From: Isochrysis galbana
Lineage: Eukaryota > Haptophyta > Isochrysidales > Isochrysidaceae
Length of the DNA stretch: 64,000 nucleotides
NCBI GenBank assembly: GCA_018136815.1
Contig: CM030931.1
Span: 5,462,148-5,526,147 of the forward strand
Direction: 5' to 3'
The translations under genes were made by a program, and so were the position numbers. Below, in pieces: positions 1 to 8,621 of the stretch; position 1 is the stretch's first letter; each line of letters begins with the position of its first letter. The notes under the pieces were generated by a model. The model searched no databases. It was not told where the DNA came from and saw only the letters and a list, made by a program, of their open reading frames with translations.

Positions 1-1218
1 CGGAGCTTGGATGGTTCGGAGCTTGGGTGGTTCGGAGCTTGGGTGGGTGGAGCTTGGGTGAGGTTAGAGCTTGGGTTGGAGCTTGGCTGGGGCGAAGGTC
101 GGAGGAGCTTGGGTGGTTCGGAGCTTGGGTGGTTCGGAGCTTGGGTGGTTCGGAGCTTGGGTGGGGTTGGAGCTTGGGTGGGGTTGGAGCTTGGGTGGGG
201 TTGGAGCTTGGGTGGGGTTGGAGCTTGAGTGGGGTTGGAGCTGAGTGGGATTCGGAGCTTGGGTGGGGTTGGAGCTTGGGTGGGGTTGGAGCTTGAGTGG
301 GGTTGGAGCTGAGTGGGATTCGGAGCTTGGGTGGGGTTGGTTAGAGCTTGGCTGGGGTTGGAGCTTGGGTGGGGTTGGAGCTTGGGCTTGGGTGGGTCGG
401 AGGAGGGTTGGAGCTTGGGTGGGGTTGGAGCTTGGGCTTGGGTGGGTCGGAAGGAGGGTTGGAGCTTGGGTGGGGTTGCAGCTTGAGTGGGGAGCTTGAG
501 CTTGGGTGGGTTGGAGCTTGGGTGGAGTTGGAGCTTGGGTGGTTCGGAGCTTGGATGGTTCGGAGCTTGGGTGGTTCGGAGCTTGGGTGGGTGGAGCTTG
601 GGTGAGGTTAGAGCTTGGGCTTGGGTTGGAGCTTGGCTGGGGCGAAGGTCGGAGGAGCTTGGGTGGTTCGGAGCTTGGGTGGTTCGGAGCTTGGGTGGTT
701 CGGAGCTTGGGTGGGGTTGGAGCTTGGGTGGGGTTGGAGCTTGGGTGGGGTTGGAGCTTGGGTGGGGTTGGAGCTTGGGTGGGGTTGGAGCTTGGGTGGG
801 GTTGGAGCTTGAGTGGGGTTGGAGCTGAGTGGGATTCGGAGCTTGGGTGGGGTTGGTTAGAGCTTGGGTGGGGTTGGAGCTTGGGTGGGGTTGGAGCTTG
901 GGTGGAGTTGGAGCTTGGGTGGGCTGGGGCGAAGGTCGTAGGAGGGTTGGAGCTTGGGTGGGCTGGGGCGAATGTGGGAGGAGGGGTGGAGCTTGGGTGG
1001 TTCGGAGTTTGGATGGTTCGGAGCTTGGGTGGTGGGTGGAGCTTGGGTGAGGTTAGAGCTTGGGTTGGAGCTTGGCTGGGGCGAAGGTCGGAGGAGCTTG
1101 GGTGGTTCGGAGCTTGGGTGGTTCGGAGCTTGGGTGGTTCGGAGCTTGGGTGGGGTTGGAGCTTGAGTGGGGTTGGAGCTTGTGTGGGGTTGGAGCTTGG
1201 GTGGGGTTGGAGCTTGGG
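1..1218. repeat. G-rich minisatellite, 16-17 bp units with higher-order structure
   Basis: The stretch is built almost wholly of the unit GGAGCTTGGGTGGGGTT (17 bp) and the variant GGAGCTTGGGTGGTTC (16 bp), with sporadic variants such as GGAGCTGAGTGGGATTC. A longer block (variants in a fixed order, including GAGGTTAGAGCTTGGG and CTGGGGCGAAGGTCGGAG) recurs near 1-115, 541-660 and 1000-1100, so there is higher-order repetition of about 500 bp. The array continues off the left edge. It is strongly G-skewed on the plus strand and ends in a G homopolymer (about 1215-1232). Open frames on both strands are only periodic low-complexity reading and are not genes. Confidence 0.95.
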
Positions 1219-1314
1219 GGGGGGGGGGGGGGGTCGCCCTTCCCCCGTGCCCCGCCCCCGTGCCCATCGTCTCCCCGCCCCCCCCCCCCCCCACACACAC
1301 ACCACACCAGTCGG

Positions 1315-1425
1315 ATGAGGACTGCTGCGCCCAGTGGTGCCAGTGGTCCTCCACTGGGCCTCGACGATCTGCCCATCGAGCTGCTCTCGGAGGTCTTCCG
1401 CGTGCTCGCGTGCGACACCGTCACT
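1315..1425 (+). CDS. F-box protein, first exon (partial)
   Basis: A start codon at 1315 opens 37 codons ending in a donor (GTGAGT at 1426). The residues LDDLPIELLSEVFRVLACD match the first half of an F-box (the LPxELLxxIF core), the SKP1-binding module of SCF ubiquitin ligases. The second half of the F-box should lie in the next exon after the pyrimidine-rich tract at 1680-1800. In one frame starting near 1824 I can read a possible continuation with VCRxxL-like residues, but it then runs into Ala/Arg/Gln-rich sequence and stops at 2078. This exon may belong to the TPR/SAM gene that follows (an in-phase acceptor lies just before 1804) or be the start of a separate, degraded gene. Confidence 0.6.
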
Positions 1426-1809
1426 GTGAGTCACCATCTACATCATTTCGAAGAAGAAGCACATGTCGGCGAGGGGAATCACATGGGGCAACTTCCATCC
1501 AGTGGGAACGGATTCCAGATGTTTTAGGGCCGAATTTTATTTAACCCATCGAAAAGCGTCTTGTCCAAGAAGTGCAGAAGCGCCAGCCTCTAGAGAGAGT
1601 AGAGATTAGTCGAAAGTAGCAGCTCGATGTATCTTTAAATATACTACTATTTCTCTCTTCTTGGAACCGCCGCAGCCTGGAGAGCTCTCCCTCCCCCCGC
1701 TCTCACCTCCCGTCCCCTCCCTCCCTCTCCCTCCGCCTCTCTCCCTCCCTCCCTCCCTCCCCCCCTGCCCCTCCCCTCCCCCTCCCCCCCGTGTGCTCTC
1801 GAGACACCG

Positions 1810-3864
1810 ATGCCTCTCTCAAGCTCAGCGTCTGCCGCGAGCGTGCTCCACCGTCCTCCGCTCCGCCCGGCGTCTGCCGCTGGCCGCTCGTATTCGGCCA
1901 CGTTTCTAACTGCGAACCTGACGTTGCAGCGGCCCGAGAAGCGGCCGCACCACACGCGCAAGCCGCGCAGGCCCTTCAGCGCAGCGCTCGACGACGGAGC
2001 CAACAACGGCAGCGCCGCAGATTGCAGGAGCGAGATCTTTGCTCTCTCGCAAATTCACATTGGAGCGAACGAGGTTGAACCTACGCCACAGACGACGGAG
2101 CCACAGACGCCACCTGCCGACGAGTGCTCCAGCTTGCACAATTGGAGGAAGCGCGGGACGGACGCGTGGCTTGCGCACGACCTGCTTGGTGCCGCTGAGG
2201 CCTTTGGACGTGCCCTCGAGGAGGATGGCTGGTCCCTCGTCGACCGACTGGACATGCTGCGGCTGCGGTGTGCTGCGCTCCTAAGACTGAAAAAGTACAA
2301 TGAGGCGCTTGTCGACGCTCACAGCGCCGTGGATCTCATGAGCGGCGCGGCCTCCGACGGCGTGCCAACAGAAACAGCGCAAGAGATCTGGCATATACTC
2401 GGAGTGGCTCTGCTCGCCACGGGCAGTTCTACAGAGGCAGTGGATGCGGTGGCACGCGCATTGCGCCTGCACTCCGAGCGCGGTCCTCACTTTGACGCTC
2501 TGTGCAACCTCTTCCTTAAGGCTGCCGCAACGACACCCAGGGCCGCAGTGCCCATTGATGCGTATCTTCCGGCACGGCGATCTGTCAGTCGGCTGGCCGT
2601 CTCGTCCGACTTCGCCTCATCGTCGCCTACGCGTCGGCTAGGGTCCTTCCACCCTCCTGCTTTCCGTCTCGTTCTCCGTTCCAAGTTTGTACCGTGGCCG
2701 CTCACTCTCTTCCTGTCCCGTGCGATTGGCCAAGTCAAGTTGTCCCTATTCTGCGCACACAGGGGCACTAGCGCTTCCACTGCTGAGCCACACACGGCCA
2801 TCATCTGCACGGGTGGCGGCGCGGAGTCGGAGACACTGGTGCTGATCGATGTGCGCCCTGACGGATGCCTGGAGGTTCTCGCAAACTCTGGGTACGAGGC
2901 GTGGCGAACTGTCGAGGCAATGCTACCCCCGCGGGTGCGGCTTGGAGACTTTGAGGTGATTGCCGAAGGCTGGCGGCGAGACGGGCGAGCGCCGGAGGCT
3001 TTTGCGATGCTTGTCTCACACGAGTTCTGTGAGATGCGCGAGAGCAAGTCGAGCGCCGCCCTGGAGCAGCAAGAAGCGGCCGCCAGAAAGCAACGCCGTG
3101 CGGACGAGCTTGAGACATGGCTGAACGTGCTCGATCTCGGGGCTGTCGCCCAAATCTTGCTCAAGGAAGGCATTGATCTCGAATCATTGCAACACCTCAC
3201 AGACGCCGACCTGCAACACATCGGCATCATGCAACTCGGAGACCGTCGCAAGCTCTTGGCCGCGTGCCAGACACAATCCACATACAAGGCCCTCGAGGAG
3301 ACCATCGCCCAGCTAGAGAGGGAGAAGAAGGCACTACAACAAGCTGCTGACAAGTCACAGGCGCTTGCTGCGCGCGCCTCCAAGGCCCAGGCGGAGGTGG
3401 CTGATACCGTGGGGACTCTGCGGGCTGAGCTCCAAGTAGAGCGGGATCGCAATGCCATGCTTGAGCGCGAGATTCAGTCGTATGTGACTCAGCTCCAACA
3501 AGAGCGCGAGAGCAGTAAAAAATGGCTGATGCACGCACGGGCGTTTGCCACAGATTCAGAGCAGCTTCAGGCGCAGCTCACTGCGTTTATGGAAGTGCAG
3601 CGATCCTCGGTCAAGGAATCCAAAGATGGACTTCGCCGCGGCCTAACAAACCTCATTGAAAAAGTGCATGATCAAGCGGTGGACAACCCGCGCGCTTTTT
3701 TGGGGCACGCTGCAGCTCATGAGCAGCCGGGGCCTAAGCCACGCACTTCTCTTAGACACGTTGCGGCCGCAGGGATTATTCCTGCGGAGACGAGGAGCCT
3801 CGACTCTCTCTTAGGCTCGTCCTCAAAGAAGGTAACGTTTGGCACTCGGCAGATGCCAGAGTGA
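1810..3864 (+). CDS. TPR, SAM-domain and coiled-coil protein
   Basis: An uninterrupted frame of 684 codons starts at an ATG at 1810. The first ~60 residues are Ser/Ala/Arg-rich and could be a targeting peptide or intron-derived sequence. Residues ~105-240 look like TPR-type helical pairs (RGTDAWLAHDLLGAAEAFGR, then YNEALVDAHSAVDLM). Residues ~440-490 form a SAM-like domain (LETWLNVLDLG, then LTDADLQHIGIMQLGDRRKLL), followed by a coiled coil of ~100 residues rich in Glu, Gln and Lys. The combination suggests a protein-interaction scaffold; no catalytic domain is visible. The F-box exon 400 bp upstream can be joined in frame through an acceptor at 1802-1803, which would make an F-box/TPR/SAM protein. 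Domain calls are by eye; the join is inference. Confidence 0.7.
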   Translation: MPLSSSASAASVLHRPPLRPASAAGRSYSATFLTANLTLQRPEKRPHHTRKPRRPFSAALDDGANNGSAADCRSEIFALSQIHIGANEVEPTPQTTEPQTPPADECSSLHNWRKRGTDAWLAHDLLGAAEAFGRALEEDGWSLVDRLDMLRLRCAALLRLKKYNEALVDAHSAVDLMSGAASDGVPTETAQEIWHILGVALLATGSSTEAVDAVARALRLHSERGPHFDALCNLFLKAAATTPRAAVPIDAYLPARRSVSRLAVSSDFASSSPTRRLGSFHPPAFRLVLRSKFVPWPLTLFLSRAIGQVKLSLFCAHRGTSASTAEPHTAIICTGGGAESETLVLIDVRPDGCLEVLANSGYEAWRTVEAMLPPRVRLGDFEVIAEGWRRDGRAPEAFAMLVSHEFCEMRESKSSAALEQQEAAARKQRRADELETWLNVLDLGAVAQILLKEGIDLESLQHLTDADLQHIGIMQLGDRRKLLAACQTQSTYKALEETIAQLEREKKALQQAADKSQALAARASKAQAEVADTVGTLRAELQVERDRNAMLEREIQSYVTQLQQERESSKKWLMHARAFATDSEQLQAQLTAFMEVQRSSVKESKDGLRRGLTNLIEKVHDQAVDNPRAFLGHAAAHEQPGPKPRTSLRHVAAAGIIPAETRSLDSLLGSSSKKVTFGTRQMPE

Positions 3865-4955
3865 ATGTGCCTTCTGTGCCAAGCTAGGGTCAACTTGTGG
3901 TCAATAAAAACATTTGAAGATTCGGGGCTAACACCTACATTCTACATTGGACATTGGGCACGGCATATATCCCTTCCGAACAAGAGTGGGGACAGGGGAC
4001 TCAAGATGACCCGAGAAACTACAGGCCAATCACTCATAACACGGGTGCAACGACCCGCATACAATACACGACGTGTAAGCTAAGATTGTCAGGCGTCGAA
4101 TCCTTGCGGGCGTAACGCGTAACTGCGCCTGATGTCTGATGAAGGGTATCAGAATATCTCTTACCCCCCTCGCTCTCAAACCCCTTCCTTGGTCCTTGGT
4201 CGAAGCAGCGCGCGCGACCTCCCCGAAACCGAAACCAGAGATTCCGACTTCGCCTTGAAGAAGAAGAACTTGGGAGCCCGAGGGGGAATTAAAGTAAAAG
4301 AATGAAGGGTAAAGGGCGACAGGAGCTGCTGCTGCTGGCGCTGCAAGGCAAGGATGGGGATGGGTAGTTAGTAGGGAGTAACACTAGCACTCTGCCTCGC
4401 GCCGTGCAAGTAGAAGTAGCGCTTTGGTGGTAAAAAATGTTTTCTTTGTTTCGCGACTGCCTCACGGGCGGTTTTTACCCAATGAGCTTTTGGGGAAGTT
4501 TGGAGCCGGGGGCTTGCGCCTACGTCTCCTGCGAGGGGCAAGGAGGGGGAGGTATAGGGTATAGGTATAGGTATAATCAGATTCAGGTACTAAGTTTTGT
4601 GCCTTGGGCCTCAGTGCGGTCTTGTGTGTCGTGGCCTGGTGTGTTGGTGCATGGCTAGTGGCAGTAGCGGCGCTAATGCTCGTTTGTTTTATTATTCTTC
4701 TGTAGTATGTCTCCCCCCCCCCCCCCCCCCTCCCGGCGGTCCCCGCCCGCCCGAGCTTCCGTACTAAACAAAAAAGTCTTCTGATTGGTTCCTCCTGTTC
4801 GCTCGCAGGCCGGAGCGTCCGAAACGTCTTCTCGCCGCGCTTTGACCGACGTCGGCCGGCTGGGTGAAGCTGCCAGACTGGGATTGGCGGGACTGTGAGA
4901 GGCCTCTTCTTTCGCGCGAGGGGCGTGCGGATCAGCAGGCTACCTAACCGTTGCA
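3865..4955. other. Intergenic, 5' region of the G-alpha gene
   Basis: No credible coding sequence. The stretch holds a short TATAGG-type repeat near 4553-4577, a C homopolymer near 4709-4730, and GC-rich sequence just before the G-alpha start. Nothing else recognised. Confidence 0.6.
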
Positions 4956-6032
4956 ATGCGCTGCTGCGGCGTGAGCGCGGTGGGTCTTGACGACGCTGAC
5001 GCCGTGGCACTCGAGCAGCAGAATGGCGAGATCAAGAGGCACCTGGACGAGTCGGAGGATGTGGACAAGGGCGTCATGAAGCTGCTGCTCCTCGGGGCGG
5101 GTGAGTCGGGCAAGTCGACGCTTTTTAAGCAGATGAAGGTGATCAACAAAGATGGGTACAGCGAGGACGAGCGGCGTGCCTTTCAGGGCATCATCTGGTC
5201 AAACACGATCGGCTCAATGAAGAATTTGCTCGATGGCTTCGAGAAGCTGCAGATAGAAATGCCAGGGGACGTGGTAGAGGCACAGGCTACGCTGCTCGCC
5301 GAGACAAACAGTAAAGAAATCTTGACGCCGGAGCTCGGCAAGCTCATCCATACCTTGTGGAGGCATGAAGCAGTGCAGGCCGTCTTTGATAGACGGAACG
5401 AGTTTCAGCTCAACGACTCCGCCGACTACTACTTTGAGGCAGTCCAGCGCATCGCCAATCCTCGCTACCTACCTACAACAGATGATGTATTGCACTCGCG
5501 TGTTCGTACAACTGGAATAGTCCAATCGGACTTTCGTATCCATTCAACAACCTTCACCATGTTTGACGTAGGCGGGCAGCGCAACGAGAGGCGCAAGTGG
5601 ATCCACTGCTTTGATCACGTCAATGCGGTGTGCTTCGTTGCCGCCATCAGCGAATTTGACCAAGTTCTGTACGAAGACCCGACACAGAATCGGCTTGACG
5701 AGTCGCTAGAGCTATTCAAGCAAGTCAGTAACTCGAAATGGTTTCGTGACACATCTATCATCCTGTTCTTGAACAAGAAAGATCTGTTCGAGAAGAAGCT
5801 CGCAGCCGGGAAGCGACTCTCCGACTATCGAAAAGACTACAACGGGGCCAATACACCAGAGGAGTGCACCGAATACCTCAAGCAGCTCTTCCTGAAGCAA
5901 ATTAAGCCAGGGGGAATGCCGTGCTACACTCATGTTACCACGGCCACCGACACTAACAATGTGAAGTTCGTTTTCAATGCCATCGTAAATATCGTGCTGG
6001 AGGACAACATTCGAAGCAGCGGCCTTTCGTGA
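4956..6032 (+). CDS. Heterotrimeric G protein alpha subunit
   Basis: An intronless frame of 358 residues, the usual length for G-alpha. All nucleotide-binding motifs are present: P-loop GAGESGKST (~res 47), the switch I arginine in RVRTTG (~180), DVGGQ with the catalytic glutamine followed by RNERRKWIHCF (~200), FLNKKDLFE (~270) and a G5-like ATDT (~325). It should bind and hydrolyse GTP downstream of 7TM receptors at the plasma membrane. Two membrane or regulatory features differ from animal Gi. The N-terminus is MRCCG rather than MGC, so the myristoylated Gly2 is absent although two cysteines remain for palmitoylation. The C-terminus NIRSSGLS lacks the cysteine four residues from the end that pertussis toxin modifies. 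The ATG at 4956 gives full length and no upstream in-frame start is needed. Confidence 0.95.
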   Translation: MRCCGVSAVGLDDADAVALEQQNGEIKRHLDESEDVDKGVMKLLLLGAGESGKSTLFKQMKVINKDGYSEDERRAFQGIIWSNTIGSMKNLLDGFEKLQIEMPGDVVEAQATLLAETNSKEILTPELGKLIHTLWRHEAVQAVFDRRNEFQLNDSADYYFEAVQRIANPRYLPTTDDVLHSRVRTTGIVQSDFRIHSTTFTMFDVGGQRNERRKWIHCFDHVNAVCFVAAISEFDQVLYEDPTQNRLDESLELFKQVSNSKWFRDTSIILFLNKKDLFEKKLAAGKRLSDYRKDYNGANTPEECTEYLKQLFLKQIKPGGMPCYTHVTTATDTNNVKFVFNAIVNIVLEDNIRSSGLS

Positions 6033-6848
6033 ACATTTGGGCTTGCGGGCTCCGGTCAATAGCAGGATTTTCTTCGGTAGCTTGCATCGGCTATTCTCTT
6101 CACCAACTCTTCCTCATGCAATACGGCACTGGGTCACTTGTGCGTTGTGCAGGCAGCGGCGTAAATTTGAAGGAATCCTAGCACTTCAATTTTTTCGTAT
6201 AAGTTGGTGCTCTTTACGCTCCGTCAGTCTCGGCGAGCACCCATGGATACGATGTAGTCCAGCGAAAAGAATTTCAGGTGCCAATCGACGAGCGAGCGGT
6301 TTTGGGGCGGCACCCTTACTCTAACTCTAAGCTCTAAGCTCTAGCGCAAGCGCAACGCAAGGCGCCTCCTGCTGGCTCCTAGCGTGCCCGCCCCAGCGGA
6401 TGTACGTGCGGGCATGTGACAGCCTAGCGGTCGCGTGGGTGTGCGTGGGAGGCAGTCGGCGGGGATACAGCTAATGAGCAGCTAGAGTGTAAGTGTAGGT
6501 GTGTCGTTGTTCTTCTACTAATAAGAGATATAGCTGATGATGGGTGATGGTGATGGGTAGGGGTTGAGTGAGATGGATCGTTTTTTCTTTCATAATTTTT
6601 GTAGGACGCTCAGTAAGCAACGCCGCAGCCATGTAGCCGATACAATCAGGCACACCGCACTCATGCACTTGCATAATAGCACGGCCGGTGGTTCTCCATA
6701 CTCCACAAGACCCATGCAAGTGGGGGAGAAGGGAGAAGAGGTCATCCGCAAAAGTGTTAGTACATTCTGAGGGCCATTAACGAAGGAATGTGAGAGCAAG
6801 ATCAGACGGCATTGGCGGCCTGCTCGCTGCTCTCTCTCCGCCAGTCTC
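6033..6848. other. Intergenic
   Basis: Region between the convergent G-alpha gene and the YtoQ-like gene. Short TCTAAGC-type repeats occur at 6318-6345. The open frames here look like chance; no gene or element recognised. Confidence 0.55.
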
Positions 6849-7746
6849 TCATGGATTCGGATTGCCCTTTCCAAGGCGCTCAACGATGGGTATAAACGCA
6901 TCTCCGTCTTTGGGCGGAGGTAGAGCGCCGTCGATCACGTATGCGAGCGTTTGTACGACCTGAGAAACATCCTCGCACACCACATTGGCGGCTGCATTCA
7001 CCTCTTTGAGCGAGTGGCCGAGTGATGGCGGATGCAGCGTAATGATTGGTTTGCCCTTTGCAAAGGCATAACCGGCGTCAAATGCAGCATTCCACTGCAC
7101 AAAGGGCAATATGGAGGGGTGGCACCAGTCAGCACTCCCCCCCCCCCGGCACTTAGCAGGACAGCGAGAAAGGAATGCATAGGCCAGGAGTACCGAAGAG
7201 AGCGTCTGTTGGCGCACGAGTTGTCCACTCGCTCGCTCCAAGGGGCTCGGGCGGGGCTATCCTCGTAAAATATCTCAAGAAGGACGACGGTGCAGGAATC
7301 CAACGAAGCCGATGGGAGCGGTGGGAGACGAAACGAGCACCCGCTTTTGTTCCTCATGTGCTGCGCACCTGCCGATACTTTTCTCCAAAGCGCACGACGA
7401 CCACGTCAGCCTGATCGATGAGCGTACGGGTGCGAACGGCGTTCATACTCGCTCCGATACGATCCCAATTGGGCCGCTTCTCCTCCATGCCCAAGATGAT
7501 CGCCGCGCAGTCGTCTGAGTCCTCATGCGAGGTGTTTGGCGCTGAGAGCTCGATGGGCAGCTGAGCTCTTGCCACTCCCGCAGCGAGCTCCTCGCGCCAC
7601 GAGGAGTGGATCTCACCCGAGAGATAGACCCGCCAAGCACGCGCGCCAACGCCACGACCTCCCGCGCCAGTACATACCCCGCGAGCCCCCACGAGGGCTG
7701 AGGCCAGCGGAGAAGAGAGCGCGCGCCGCAGCGCTCCGACCGCCAT
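6849..7746 (-). CDS. YtoQ-family protein (nucleoside deoxyribosyltransferase-like fold), organelle-targeted
   Basis: Two exons: 7746-7369 and 7094-6849, separated by a 274-bp GT-AG intron in phase 0 (donor just after CAG at 7369, acceptor before TGG at 7094). The product is 207 residues. After an N-terminal stretch rich in Arg, Ala and Ser (likely mitochondrial or plastid targeting), the body carries hallmarks of the YtoQ family: VYLSGEIHSSWREEL, a SDDCAAIILG segment, NAVRTRTLIDQADVVVVRFG, WNAAFDAGYAFAKGKPIITL and HSLKEVNAAA. The intron removal exactly restores the family signature FGEKYRQ-WNAAFDAG. The family is related to nucleoside 2-deoxyribosyltransferases, but its biochemical role is not established. 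The start is the ATG at 7746; the frame also has an upstream GTG. Confidence 0.88.
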
Positions 7747-7784
7747 CGCCACGTGAAGAGATGTGGTAGAGAGAGGAAAGAAAA

Positions 7785-7858
7785 AAAGGGGGGGGGGGGG
7801 GGGGGGGGGGGAAGGGTAGAAGAGAGAGAGTAGAAGTCAAGTATATCTAGTTGCTAGT

Positions 7859-7921
<63 letters not shown>
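7785..7921. repeat. G homopolymer and (GA)n microsatellite
   Basis: A run of about 26 G lies at ~7787-7812, and a near-perfect GA dinucleotide repeat of about 60 bp lies at ~7860-7920. They sit just upstream of the YtoQ-like gene. Plain microsatellite sequence. Confidence 0.9.
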
Positions 7922-7924
<3 letters not shown>

Positions 7925-8621
7925 GGGGAGAGACCTAAAAGAAAACCCTCCTTGGCCACTCCCAAGAAATCGCCACATTGCGGACCTTCGTACTCGTGAG
8001 CACGAAAGAATCAACTCGCGAAACTTTGTACTACTAGTTGCTTTGTTGTCATCATGAAGAACCACTCCTTGCTTTCTCTTGGAGTTTCGGGTGCAATTTT
8101 GAAAAGTCGTTTTTTTCCCGTCCCCACCCCTAGTGGATGGCGGAAGACGAGGGGAGCGGCGCACTCTCCACGACCCTATCTCTTCACGGATAGTTGTCGG
8201 CTGAGTCAACTACGAGAATGAGGCACTTAGTGCTCCATGACGACATATTTGATCAGGCACGTTGCAGCACGCGTCAGAGCACATGTTTATCAATGCACTA
8301 CAACGCGCGGCAAACACTTGGATGGTCGTAGGTTGCCGACCACTTGAATCAACTTCAAGACACACCTCGCACCTAAGGTGCAGCACGGTTCCAAAGCCAT
8401 GAAGCAGAGATGCCATTAACGATGAATGATAGAGGTCGATATCTCTGGGCAGAATGGAGTTTGTTCAGCTCGTTGCAAGGAGCTCTCACTCGCTCAAGTT
8501 ATCTAGTTAGGGACTGTATTGCGGCACGCGGCATATTGTAGAAGCGAAAGGAGGTCTTGTAAACTCCACGCGGCTGTTGCTTGAGAGGCGAAAATGCTAC
8601 ATTTTTTGCCGTTTTAGATGT
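7922..8621. other. Intergenic
   Basis: Sequence between the divergent-side microsatellite and the 3' end of the kinase gene. I see no credible gene, RNA or repeat. Confidence 0.5.

Noticed and set aside
64-1437. Long minus-strand frame rich in Pro, Gln, Ser and Ala through the minisatellite
   Set aside because: It is the periodic reading of the 17-bp repeat; every frame is open because the unit lacks stops.
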